A stretch of DNA of 64,000 bases, taken from the NCBI GenBank assembly GCA_021234155.1, contig JAJEKV010000091.1, positions 1,185,501 to 1,249,500 on the forward strand, given 5' to 3'. Each line of letters starts with the position of its first letter. The stretch's first letter is position 1. This document shows positions 32,950 through 43,466 of the stretch, piece by piece. Source of the DNA: Isoetes taiwanensis (taxonomy: Eukaryota > Streptophyta > Lycopodiopsida > Isoetales > Isoetaceae). The position numbers and the translations under genes were made by a program. The notes below the pieces were generated by a model. That model saw only the letters and a program-made list of their open reading frames with translations. It did no database searches and was not told the DNA's origin.

Positions 32950-33400
32950 CCCCAAAAGGCGCTCCACCCGCCTTTCCGAGCCCCCAAACTGGATTCTAAG
33001 CACCCTTGAGGCAGCCAGAGACCCCTCAGACTTTGGAGCCCTCAAAACCCCCACACCTGCTGTAGTTGGCCTGCAATAATTGTGAGTGATGTTCTATTCT
33101 AATCTATGAGAAGAATGGCGTGTAGATTAGAGCAGTGGCATGTTAAATGGTGTCGTGTTATACAAAGCTTTGGAAAGACCTATGAGAAGCAGTGGCAGTA
33201 GGTCAAAGTCAAAGTCAAAGGTGGTGGGCACCCCCTTCCCCGGGTGTGCTGGGCTCGCTAGAAACACACCGACACCCCCTGCCCACCACTTAGGGTTTCC
33301 GTTGACTAGCCCAAAAGGTGCTCTGCCCAGCGTTCTTGAGTCCCCAAATTCAATTCTAGGCACCCTTTCCGCAGCAGAGACCCCTCAAACTTTGGGAGTC
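32950..33400. repeat. Direct repeat pair, ~357 bp apart, at the 5' side of the GC-rich LINE
   Basis: About 32955-33045 and 33312-33400 share 'caaaaggcgctc/caaaaggtgctc', 'ccccaaa', 'attctaagcaccctt/attctaggcaccctt' and 'agagacccctcagactttgg/agagacccctcaaactttgg'. Both follow 'tagggttt'. Duplicated 5' segments are common in LINE 5' UTRs that contain promoters; that role is inferred. Confidence 0.6.
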
Positions 33401-33640
33401 ATGCCCACGGAAGATGGGCCGCACAGGAAACCCAAGGCGAGGGCCCGCCGACAAAGCGGTCCCGATCAGCCATCATGGGCCGGGGAGAGTCATCCTCCAT
33501 GAAGAAGGAGGCTCGAGCTAAGGCTAAGGCCCCCTCAGCGAGGCCAGCCCGGCCGGAAGGGATTAATTGCTCAGACCACATAGGAACTCCTGCCTCGGCA
33601 GAGAATTGGAGCCACGTCAAAGCGGGAATGGAGGCTAACA

Positions 33641-34855
33641 GTGCTCGTATTGAGGCTAACGAAAGGTTCACCGGGCTGGCATGGCGGTGGAGATGGAGTC
33701 CTCGGCATCCCATGTGCTCAAAAAGGCAAATCGGGTCGAGAAGAACCGTATCCACGGGGCTTGGAGACCCGTGATTCGCATGTGGAAGATGGCCTTGGCC
33801 TTGCACACTTCGTGGCAGGCCGAGGCGGTGAGGTCGCTGACATGCGGGCCCGCCTAGGCCTACGTGTTCATCACTCTGGACACCATGACAGGGAGGGAGG
33901 GCCAGAATCGCGGCCCGGGCGATGGTCGCGGTATCTCGGCTTCGGTGAGGTAGAGGCGACCACCACCATGGCACTTTCCAAGGGAGCACAGGCTGCTCTT
34001 GCGGGATGCCCGCACACTGGCCGGGATCTTCCAGTAAGATCGGAACAGCAAGCCCGGCCCTCGGCGCCCGTGTGCTGGGGCTCGAAGCCGCGCTCGCTAC
34101 CTCGAGCACAGGCTCGGGGGTTGCGGGCAACCATCCCGCGAGGCCGAGCGGGGTCTCCCCACCCAGGGTTCATAGTCAGTGCTAGGCGGTCACGGCGGGA
34201 GATAGCCAAGCGGCGGCGAGAATACGCAAGAGGCTGTGCTCCACTTCTTCAGACCGGCGAAGCGGCTCGGACCCGCTATCCGCCCACGGCCTCCACGCCC
34301 GGCGGTACGCCCCCGGCTTCTTTGCCCGCTCTCCGGCCACTCCCGCCATCCCGGCCACACTCCGGTCCTCCACGCCATCCCGGCCACCACCACCACCCCC
34401 GGCCACAGGACCCGGCCTTAGCCCACCTTGGACCCGCGGGCGCAGAACTCAGGCCCGCGGGCGGAGAGGCCACAATCACGGTAGTTGAGGCATGCGAAAC
34501 AGCCCGAGGGGAGAGTCTCGCCCACCACATCGGAACACACATTCTCGATCGGATGACATTCCGGGGCCAGTTCACATTTATCGAGCGGCAGGCATGGGGC
34601 TCGGCCGGGCGTGGCCGCATTGTCATATTCACGGTTGCGGATGCAGTGCGTGATGCCATATTGCGCCCGAGGCGGATGTTGAAGGGGACATCCACATGCG
34701 TGGGCCGGGACCTCACACCCGTGCAACGGGAGGCACGCAGCGAGGCGGGAGCTTGTCGAGGCATTCGCCGCGAGGGGTGCCGCGGATTGGTTCGGCGGGA
34801 TGCACATTTTCCGGACGACAGCTTCTGCTGCGGACCGCAGCCCCAACCCCGGTAG
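33641..34855 (+). pseudogene. ORF1 of the GC-rich LINE
   Basis: The 404-codon frame (no ATG at its first codon) is in part only open because of high GC. Its C-terminal third is convincing: 'QFTFIERQAWGSAGRGRIVI' and 'DAVRDAILRPRRMLKGTSTC', then VGRDLTPVQREAR. This follows the LINE ORF1 pattern of an RRM-like strand, a 'LKGT' turn and 'DLTP.QR..R'. The upstream Pro/His-rich part (34280-34420) is probably a shifted frame. An earlier frame at 33475-33774 with MEANSARIEANERF resembles a coiled-coil start. Role: nucleic-acid chaperone of the element. Confidence 0.5.
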
Positions 34856-35038
34856 ACGCAGCGGCCTTCGCTTCTACTACCACGGCCCCCTTCTCCTGCT
34901 CCTACTCCCCGCTCCCTCGCGGCCCACGCCCTCTCACCACATCTTTGCCTCCGCTCCATCTACTTCTCACTCAGCCTCTGCTTCCCGTCCTCCCATGACT
35001 TCAGCCGCGCATACCATCCCTGGCGACAAATAGGAATT

Positions 35039-35850
35039 GTGCCTCGGGTGGTCTCATGGAATTGTCGAGGCTTCCCTTGGCGAAGGGGGGGGTCCCGAAC
35101 TCGTGGCAGGGGTATGGATCTCATCTTCCTCATGGAACATGGGAGCATCTTTGAGCCTGAGCTACGATTTCCGAGGGTTACCAACATTTCTCGGTCTTCA
35201 ATACACATGACAGACTGGCGGGGTCATGGGGGAGTGGCTTGCTACCCGGACAACCTTGGCACATTCGATTTACCCTCGGAAAACGAACCAACCAGCCGTG
35301 CCACGGGTTCGTGTGCATAATACCGGTGGCAACCCTCTTTTTACGGGCTTTGTTATTTCCCTCACTTGAGACAACACCTTCTATCGCAGCCACCGTCTGC
35401 GGATAGGATGGACCGTATGTCGATCTATATGATGACATCTGGCGACATCAGCCAGTTGGGTAGGGTCGTCCTTCTTGGAGATTTCAATGCACGGGACGGA
35501 GTAGAAGCAGCCCATGCGACTTGACCCCTCGGCCCGGCGATGTCCTGCTGATTTCACGCCCGCAGAAGTAGCAGCCGCAGCGGGTCGGATAATGACGGAG
35601 TCACTCGCTTTGTGACAGTTGCTCTGCTATGTGGCATTTTTGACTTGATAATTTGCAATGGCCTTTCCGCGGTGGCCGATTCACCGCCAAGTGCACATCA
35701 CCGAGCCGGGACAATGGGGGAGGGTCTAGTGTGGTGGACTATGTGCTTGTAGTTATGCCAAGATATGCATCTCATCGGCCGTTTTAGGGTGGGGCAGGGC
35801 GGTCGGGATGAGGAGGTCGACTTCGGATCACCTCCCACTTTATTTGGACC
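35039..35850 (+). pseudogene. APE-type endonuclease domain of the GC-rich LINE
   Basis: Four family motifs appear in order: SWNCRGF (35054-35074), GDFNARDG (35477-35500), SVVDYVLV (35728-35751) and SDHLPL (35823-35840). They correspond to the Asn, Asp/Asn and Asp-His catalytic and metal-binding positions of LINE endonucleases, which nick target DNA to prime reverse transcription. The first two are in one frame, the third and fourth in the two other frames, so at least two frameshifts have inactivated it. Confidence 0.75.
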
Positions 35851-36489
35851 TGGTTTGGCGAGCATGAGAACCCCACTATACCGACCCCTCGCCCGTCCTC
35901 GGTTGAGACTTCGATTATGGCGAGTGAGGACTCCGAAGATGCTCGTGGGCGCCTCCGGTAATTCCCCGGACCTCCCACACACTAAGCGTGAGCCAGACCG
36001 GTGACAGCTATTTCGGGATACGGCCGGGCCGGGTGCTGGCGAGACCCCTCCCCGTCGCCGCTCGGGTCAGACAACATTCCGCGTAACCGATGGTTTGATC
36101 GACGGTGAAAAAGCATAGCGGCGGCTTCATCTGACCGGGTCCAGTACCCCGCTTAGGAGCCACCACCGATCAGCGCCCATCACGAAGGACACAAAGGCGC
36201 GGTACCTTGCCAAGCATCGGGGAGATGTTGACTGCTTTGGACACTCATCCTCGAACCTTTGGCGCAGAGAGTGCTTCAAGGCAGCCCGGCCCTCTGAGGG
36301 GACATCACTAACGAGGCGTGGGAACAAATGCTTCTGCAAAGAACTCTATGACCCACGCCCGGGGGCAGCCGTGCGCCCATACCCCCCACGGGATGGCCCC
36401 CATTGGTTCTCGTGGGGAGGATGTTGAGGAGGGCCTGCAGCGCTAGCTAATGGGAAGGCACTGACCCGATGGTATCTGGGCCGAAGTTA

Positions 36490-37400
36490 CTCAAGTGGGG
36501 CGAGTGGCGGCTTGTCTTGGGCCCTCACTACCACATTCCTTGAGCATTGGGGAGGTTTCCCAGACAATGGACCACAAGCGAGGGTTGTTCCCATTCAAAA
36601 TGGGCGACCCACACTATCCGACCAATTACGGGGACGATCATGGTCGATTCAAAGATTTGCCAAAGCGTTGGTGGCATTCTCGGCGGCGGTTGACCACCGG
36701 GCGAGGCGGCGGATGTGCGAGCCCTTACACAAAGGCGGAAAGCTTTGACCCGCCACTCAACGATTGACCATATCTTTACGCTTGCGTACGCGATTGAAGA
36801 CAGTAGGAATCATCTTTTGGACTTGTATTGCCGCTTTGTGGACTTTGCAAAGGCTTTTGATACGATCCCAAGGGAAAGGCGTAGGCTAGACTGCGTCAGC
36901 TGGGGCTCCCGCCTGCTGTGCGCGAATGCCATATCTGAGTTGTATGAGAGTTGTTTTGGGCGGGATGCGTAGGCGGGCCAAGCATTCACCGGTAGTATCG
37001 AGGTCGGCGAGGTTGCCCCTCTCGCCAACACTTTTTGGCCTCTACATTGTCGGTTAGAGCCACGGCTTCATCGAAAGCATGGGGGATGGCATATAGCTTT
37101 TGCACCAGGTCATCCGCCGGCTCATCTATCGCGGGGCGATGTTGGCCGCTGCCCACACCCCGAAGCTATCGCGGTCTCACGGATGCCCTAGACACATTTT
37201 GTCGCTACTCATGGACATGCGTCAATCGGCCAAGACCGGGGTGGTTCTCATATCCTCTTCCGTCACCCCATGCCTCCTGCACTCACATATCGGGGGCGGC
37301 GCGGGACGCCACGCCCACCTACAAGTACCTAGGGGTGGAGTTCCCCTCCCTCGCCTGGCGGGAGGCGCCTATCCGCTATGGGTGATGGCCAGCCGAAGCG
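36490..37400 (+). pseudogene. Reverse transcriptase domain of the GC-rich LINE
   Basis: Segments in order: 'FLEHWGGFPDNGPQARVVPI' (finger region, from ~36536), HSTIDHIF (36754-36777), FVDFAKAFDTIPR (36835-36873, with the first catalytic Asp), a shifted 'GCPLSPTLFG'-like stretch (~37012-37035), LIYRGAMLAA (37121-37150) where the YADD box is expected, and YKYLGVEF (~37319-37342, thumb). The catalytic box is lost and frames shift repeatedly, so the enzyme is dead. Confidence 0.7.
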
Positions 37401-38330
37401 CTTTATGCCATGCGTAAGAACTGTCACCGTGTGAGCTATATGATTGGGGCCATCGGGCCACATCTGTTTCGCACCGGCCGAAGCCCGGTCCTTTCAGACG
37501 GGGTCGAGTTTGGGCCCGGCCGTCTCTTTGGCGACTCGAATGACTTGGAGCAGTGCGTAAGGCATTTTGGCACGCGGGCACTTTGGGTGAAACCTTGATC
37601 CCCTATCTCGGGCCGCAGAAACCGGATTCTGGACGCTTCGGCAGACCCTTGATAGACACATCGTCTATTTAGAAAGTGGTTACTATGGGTGATGCTCGGC
37701 TCCCGCGACCGCTTACACCGTGGTCATGAGTCCGCAGCCGCTTAGGGCCCTGCTGGAGGGGTAAGAGAGATCCGGTGGTTCGCCCGGATGGAACGTCTTG
37801 AGAGCAATGTCGTCTGCATACCAGCGCGCCGCCGATCGTGACACCCTGCGGGAGTACCTAGATGCTTGTTTCCTTGGCAAGCTCGGGGACCCCATTGCTC
37901 TAGAGCAGGTCAAAATGGCCCATTACAAGGAGCACATCAACCCCGGTGTTAGCCCTGGCCCACGGCTCTACCTCGCGTTCCCGGTGCCCTCGAAAAAGCG
38001 TAGACTCATTGCCTCCATTCGCGACGGGTGCCCACCATCTTCATCGAGGCGGGCGGGTGGATTGGGGAGCCCCGCCAGTGCCAAACTCTGTCAGTCTTTG
38101 TCTTTGTCAAACGGGTGCCATTGAGGATGAGTCTCACACTTTCGAGAAGTTGCCCCCCCGGTCCCGGATCGGGCGAGACGCCCCTTAGTGCGGCCAAGCG
38201 TGCCCTTGCATTTGCCGATGAACACACCGCCAAGACGTGCCACGGGATCATACATCCAGGAGGTACTGGACCTGCGAGGTCACCTTTGCCCCCGCCTGGC
38301 TGTCCGCTGACTAGGCACTACGGGGGTGGT
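37400..38330 (+). pseudogene. C-terminal region of the GC-rich LINE polyprotein
   Basis: Frames after the thumb are broken. AIEDESHTFEKLP at 38117-38155 resembles the 'IEDE.HfLf.CP' segment near the C-terminus of many LINE ORF2 proteins. No RNase H motif was recognised. Confidence 0.45.
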
Positions 38331-39118
38331 GCATGACTGTATATATTGGCATGTTTCTGCATTTTATATGATTAGCACAGTTTGTCAGCAGGCTGATTGC
38401 TGCCACGGTTTTTCCCTCGAAAACCCTTCGGGGCGGGGGTTTTTTAATCCGGGCAGTAATCCGCTTGCTGCGTTTTTGTATTGGGTCCCATAGACCGATT
38501 GGTCTCCGTGGACGATAAAAGTACCTTCCTTCCTTCCTTCCTTCCATCACAGTTTCTTGCTTTTGGCTAAACTTTCATAAACTGGAACGACAAATATTAG
38601 CCATCACGCTATAGTAATTTAAAAAAATCCAAGCATTTTGGCAAAGACATTGAATTTATTGTAAATACATAAATCAAGACACAAACATACATGAACATGT
38701 TCAAAAACCTAAAAAAAAAGGGACTACATTGTTCCTTTTCCTCTAATGCTTCAACTTTGTACTTGAAACAAGAAAGAAAGTGGAAAAAAAGAAAAGAAAA
38801 ATATAAACTCTATTTGAAATTTCTTAAAGTTAGTACATATATTGGTGTTGAATTTCAGGCTAATCCATCCATTTTTCCAAGACCATTCTATCTTAGATTT
38901 AGATAATCGATGTTCTGATGGATATGTCCGGAGGTAAAGGTTTGGCTATTCAACCTAAAAACTCACTTGGGCGGCAAAAAAGTTGGGCTAAAATTTTCTT
39001 TTTTTTGGACATTTTTTCCATTTACTTTAGCCGTTTTTCTTGGCAAAACTGCTACAAAATAGCCATTTGGCTAACCTTAGCCATTGTTTTATTCCATGAA
39101 ACCAACCAAAGGGGTTAA

Positions 39119-40215
39119 TGGGAACTATTGGAATACCACAGGGAAGAAGGCCCGAAAGCAAAACAAGATTGGAAGTGCATACAAAAAGGCCAGGAAGTTA
39201 AAAGCCAAAGAGGTAAAAACAAGTCAGGAGTAAGAAAGACTTAATATGAGGAAAATGACAAAAGAATGGAGGGAGAAAGAGGAACACGGTAAAATGGCCA
39301 ATCAGATTAAAGTTATTATTAGTCCTAAGAGCCAAGAAAGTCCAAGGATTAATCTGAATAAAGGTAAAGATATGATACATCAGGACACTCTGTTTATTAC
39401 TCCAGCCCATTTGCTCAGGAGTAACACTCTGATTATAAAAGGACCCTCCTTACTTCTAATTAATGAATTTCCTGAGTCATCAAACTCAGATCTATCCAGG
39501 GGGTAAACACTCTTTCTCAAGAGAAAATGATCCTTCTTCTCTGTGACCCCCAAGACTATGACTTTCCCTACCCCTGACAAAGAGAAGCTATGTTTGGAAA
39601 TGCATGATATTTTACTGAAAATGATGGAACAACAGGAGGCTATAGAAGAAATTGAGAGTGCCAAACACTCCAACTGAACTTCTACCTCTAGGGAATTCCG
39701 CAACTAAAAAGTATAGGGAGCACTTCGCTCCATGACCTTCAAGGTTTTTTGCGGGCGTGATCATAATATTATTATTATTATTATTATTAAAAAAAAATCT
39801 TCACTAGATCATCAAATGGAGGGATGCAATGCCAACTCATATGAGGGAACAGAGGAGCTCTTTTTCCCTATAGAGGAGAGATCTCTAGAAGATATTAATG
39901 ATCCTATAAGTACCCCCATGTGGGGCCCAGATATGGCATGCAAAGAAGTCCAAGATTTTATAAGTCCATCTGGCCTAGGAGTGGAACATTCCATAGTCCT
40001 GCTAGGCCCAGGTGGCCCAGAAAAGGAACCCAAACATCCACATAGCATGGGGTGGAACCCAATAAGTCTTGATGGAAAAATGCAGGAAAGTGGGGTGGGC
40101 ATTGAGCAATTCTATACTCCTATGGGACCTAAAAGAGGAGCTAGGAAGGTCCAATTTACACTCAACAGTCCTGCTCTCAACCTGAGGATACAGGAAAGGA
40201 AAAAGTATCTTGCTT
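39119..40215 (+). pseudogene. L1-type LINE, ORF1 3' part
   Basis: It continues the frame interrupted at 32737 with basic sequence (TTGKKARKQNKIGSAYKKAR), reaching a stop at ~39232. Further frames (39246-39506, then up to 40217) are low-complexity and include a segment with MWGPDMACKEVQDF. Between ~39700 and 39795, 'ttgcgggcgtgatcataat' followed by (ATT)n and an A-run looks like the 3' tail of a small retroposed insertion. Confidence 0.45.
39700..39797 (+). mobile_element. Possible short retroposon 3' tail with (ATT)n
   Basis: The tract (att)7 at ~39768-39788, then aaaaaaaaa, follows 'gcgggcgtgatcataat'. Short tandem 3' tails of this type are seen on truncated LINE and SINE copies. No 5' end or target duplication was identified. 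Confidence 0.3.
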
Positions 40216-40216
40216 A

Positions 40217-41196
40217 ATGAAGATCATATCATGGAATATGAGGGGCATAAAAGGTCCCTGAAAAGGGAAAAGAGCATGATTTCTCTAAGAGAAATGAAAG
40301 CTGATATTATATTAATGCAGGAACATAGACTATCAAGCTTTGAATCTAAAAGACTTGGTTCTTGGATCATCCCCCAAAGAGACTCTGTCTGAGCCCCAGC
40401 ATATGGGACAAAGGGAGGCATATGTATGATATAGACAGGATTCCAGTGTTTGCAGAAATTTAGACACCCCTCAGGCAGATGAACAGTGGCCACTTTGGAG
40501 AAAGGAAAAGAGAAGGTTGGCATAATAAATGTATATGCTTCAACTGAACCAGGAGAAAGGGAACAATAATGGACTCAAATCAAACAATGGATAGATGGGA
40601 GCACTCTGGAAAACTTCATGATAGCAGGAGACTTCAACAACCCCAACCTGGGGTCAGAAAATGGGTAAGAAGCTAAATATATCAAAAAAAAGAAAGAGAT
40701 GCATGGGATCAACTTATAACAAGATTCAGCTATTTCCTCCCTCTTCATCAAACATATACTCCTGGAGTAACAAGGGAAAGGATGAAGAAAGAACATACAA
40801 TTTATTGGATAAGTTCTACAGAGAACTCCAAGACAGAGAGGAAGATTTGGAAAAAAAGGTGAAGCTAATCGAGGAGAAGGAAGCCCCGGCTCTTGCAGTA
40901 AGAAGTAAAAGTAAATATATAAATGGTATGGATAAAGGCGGCTCGGCCTTTTGCTTCAGAACAACTAAGAATAGGATCATCAACAATGGTATTGTGAAAG
41001 TGAGGGATGGAAACCACAGGGTCTTGGAGAACCAAAATGATATTGAAAGTTTCTTTCACACTAAATATATAAAACTTTTTCAGAATCATCAAGTAGAGAA
41101 TCAAATCCTACAGGATTTCTTCAAAGACATTCCAATTGGTACTGAGCCAATAGCAGAGACAAAAATTCTTGCAGTCCCAGAGGAAAAGGAAACTTG
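40217..41196 (+). pseudogene. L1-type LINE endonuclease region
   Basis: Starts with ATG at 40217: MKIISWNMRGI (SWNMRGI at 40229-40249), with a stop soon after, then 'MKADIILMQEHRL', IINVYAS and IAGDFNNP (40621-40644). These are the Asn, Glu and Asp/Asn motifs of APE-type LINE endonucleases. The GDFNN motif is in another frame than SWN. From 40661 a 178-codon frame covers the linker before RT ('KFYRELQDREEDLEKKVKLI'). Confidence 0.7.
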
Positions 41197-41212
41197 AAAC
41201 ACCCTCAAATCA

Positions 41213-42370
41213 ATGGCAAAAGGGAAGAGCCCAGGACCAGATGGTTTTCAGCCTGAATTCTATATAGAATTCTTGGATATGATGAAGAATGACCTCATCA
41301 CCTTCTTTCAGGGGACTGGGAGGGCTTCCAGTCTACATCTAGCAATTAATGCAAGCCATATCACTTTGATTCCCAAGGTGGAATGCCCTGAGCTAATAGG
41401 AGACTGGAGATCTATATCTCGAACTAACACAAGTTATAAGGTGTTGGTCAAGATTCTGGCAAATAGAATGAAAGATGTAGTACGTAGAATCATTAGTCCA
41501 TGCTAGTTTACTTTTCTGCCTCAGAGAAATATCTTGGATAGCTACATAGGTGTTGTAGAAGGCCTACACTGGAACAAGTTGACAGACCAGAAATGTATGC
41601 TCCTTAAGCTAGACTTTAAGAGAGCCTATGATACCATAAGCTGGCAATTCATGGAGAAAGCAATGATGCACCTAGGTTTTTATGGAAACATATATAAGAA
41701 GGTTTTGAGTTTTAATGTCAATGCCTCCTCTGCTCTTATAATTAATGGCACTCCATCAAAACCATTTCAGTGCAATCGTGGAGTAAGACAAGGATGTCCA
41801 TTACCTCCATATCTCTTCCTTATTGTAGCAGAGATAGTCACAAGATTAGCCCTTCACATGCGGCTGAAAAAGGAGATAAACTGTCTGGAATTCCCCAAAG
41901 AAAATGGAGCCTTCACCATAAGTGCAATATGTTGATGACACTTTTGTGTTCCTCAAGCAAGGGGATGATAGCCTTCCAAATTTCTTGAATGTAACGGACA
42001 TGTTTGGAATGGTTGTAGGGGTGGTACTCAACAGGTCAAAATGTGCCATTATTCTTGACACACATGAATCATTCCTCTAGGGAATTAAAGTACTTGACAA
42101 TAAGGCAGCCACTAAGATTTTAAAGATACCTTTATCTCTCAACTGCTCTCTGCATGTGCTCTGGGAGCCAATTGTGTCAAGAATAAAAAAGAAGTTAGAC
42201 ATATATTCTTCCTCTCTGTCCCTGGCAGGAAAGATGGAAATAGCAAATGCAGTCATTGGAAGTACACATGTATACGTCTCATCCGTGATTTTAGGAGATA
42301 AAGCATCATACAAGCAAATCGAAATAGCTATTATAAAATTTATCTGGCAAGGGTCTCACAAAGTAGTCTG
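41213..42370 (+). pseudogene. L1-type LINE reverse transcriptase
   Basis: It has GKSPGPDGFQPEFY (from ~41222), 'ASHITLIPKVECPELIGDWR', a stop at ~41504, then 'LLKLDFKRAYDTISWQFMEK' and GVRQGCPL. The catalytic YVDD (41928-41939) is intact but lies one frame off, just after the frame with GVRQGCPL ends. Thumb and connection segments follow ('KKLDIYSSSLSLAGKMEIAN', FIWQG). This is the plant L1 arrangement and the reaction is target-primed reverse transcription. One or two frameshifts and stops make it non-functional. Confidence 0.8.
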
Positions 42371-43460
42371 AACTGATTTAATCAAGGCAAAAAAGGATGG
42401 AGGTCTTGGATGCCAGGATTTGTTTATCCAGGCCCAAGCCCTGGCTGCTAAAATGGTTTGGAGAGCACTATATACAGGACGGCCATCTCCAGCCCTCAAG
42501 CTAGTCAAACATTGGCTACAAGAATCAAATTCTACTGGAAGCCACACCCTATACAACATGAATTACGGGACTCTGCCTTCTTCCAAGTATCTCCTTGTGC
42601 TGGCACGTCAAGTACTATGAGAAGAATGCTAGAAGCCTGGAATAATGCAGCGTTATTCTATAGACCATCTGTGCTAGATGCACGATGCAAGGATATTAAT
42701 TTTTCTTGGCACTTTGCTCTGACTCCTGAAGGAATAGGCTTCATTGCCCTCCAATACCCTCAAAAATACATGCAATGGCATGAAGCTGGGATCAGAAGGA
42801 ATGAAAATCTAAGGTTGGATAATAAATGGATGACATGGAAAGAAGTGGCTTGCAGAACTAAAGGGTCAGAAATAGACAAAAAAATATACCAGTTAGTCAT
42901 GGGAGACGTTGACAAGTATACTGAACTTAGCATGAACTCCAATCAATGGCAGTTGAATAACAAGGAAATGTACGCAGTGAAAACAATCCACAAAAGTTCT
43001 CATCGATATTAAGCCTTCAAGAGCCACTCGACTTTGGCACTATGATGAAGAGAATCTAGGCACAGATCTAAATAGATCCAAGTATGACACAAGTGTATCT
43101 GGATACTATCCAGAGGAGACCTCAAATCATGTTTTCACATGCAGATGGCGAATAGAGTTTTGGAGTTGGGCCTCCCAAATCAGTAAAAGCACCCCAGATG
43201 AAACGAATTTGCTCACAGTTTTGGGGGCAGAAGACAAAATCACAAACACCACACGTGCTTTAAGTTGTTGGGTGGTGTGGCTACACAGGAATAGGGTATT
43301 AAACAATCAAACCCCTTCCTTGATTTGGTTAAAAAGGGCTTTTCTGGACATCCTCCAAATCTCAGCTATTTCCCACAAAATCCTTTAAAAAAATATGATA
43401 CAGCCTGGAATAGTTTAGGCAGGTTCCATGGTTTGTATAAATTTTATGTGCTAAACCTAA
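42371..43460 (+). pseudogene. L1-type LINE C-terminal region with zf-RVT-like segment
   Basis: Frames at 42458-43012 and beyond correspond to the post-RT part of plant LINE ORF2. At ~43113-43143 'EETSNHVFTCR' matches the His/Cys half of the zf-RVT domain, and 'SCWVVWLHRNRVLNNQTPS' (~43264-43320) follows as usual. No poly-A tail was found at the presumed 3' end. Confidence 0.6.
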
Positions 43461-43466
43461 CCATCT

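Larger units (their letters stand above)
33100..38545 (+). mobile_element. GC-rich non-LTR retrotransposon (LINE), decayed
   Basis: The block is strikingly GC-rich between AT-rich flanks. On one strand, in order, it has an ORF1-like region, an APE-type endonuclease, reverse transcriptase and a C-terminal Cys/His-type remnant, each with recognisable motifs but in shifting frames. It ends in a hairpin-forming 3' region (aaaacccttcggggcgggggttttt) and a (CCTT)n tail at 38524-38545. Short 3' tandem repeats of this kind mark several LINE clades. The clade is not certain; FVDFAKAFDTIPR and the IEDE..HTF motif suggest a CR1/L2/jockey-like rather than plant L1 lineage. Confidence 0.75.
32738..39118. 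mobile_element. Insertion with TAA target duplication, interrupting the L1 ORF1 and carrying a LINE
   Basis: TAA occurs at 32735-32737 and 39116-39118. Removing 32738-39118 (6381 bp, a multiple of three) restores the LINE reading frame: '...NTRNTS' joins 'NGNYWNTTGKKARKQNK'. The outer parts (32738-32880 and 38550-39115) are AT-rich, with repeated 'ggctaaa/tagcca' words. The right end carries 'ttttattccatgaaaccaac' and the left 'catggaataaa', an inverted match. A 3-bp TAA duplication fits PIF/Harbinger DNA elements, but the terminal inverted repeats are imperfect, so the class is uncertain. Confidence 0.5.

Noticed and set aside
32933-32960. C-run tract (CCCAAAACCCCCAAACCCCC) as a G-quadruplex or telomere
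   Set aside because: Only three strong C-runs and no telomeric period; too weak to call.
33641-34430. N-terminal two thirds of the 404-codon plus frame as a real protein
   Set aside because: Pro/His/Arg-rich composition typical of an out-of-frame GC-rich reading; only the last third matches LINE ORF1.
33399-34959. Long minus-strand ORFs (243, 227 and 142 codons) in the GC-rich block
   Set aside because: High GC removes stop codons. LINE motifs are on the plus strand and these frames show no domain.
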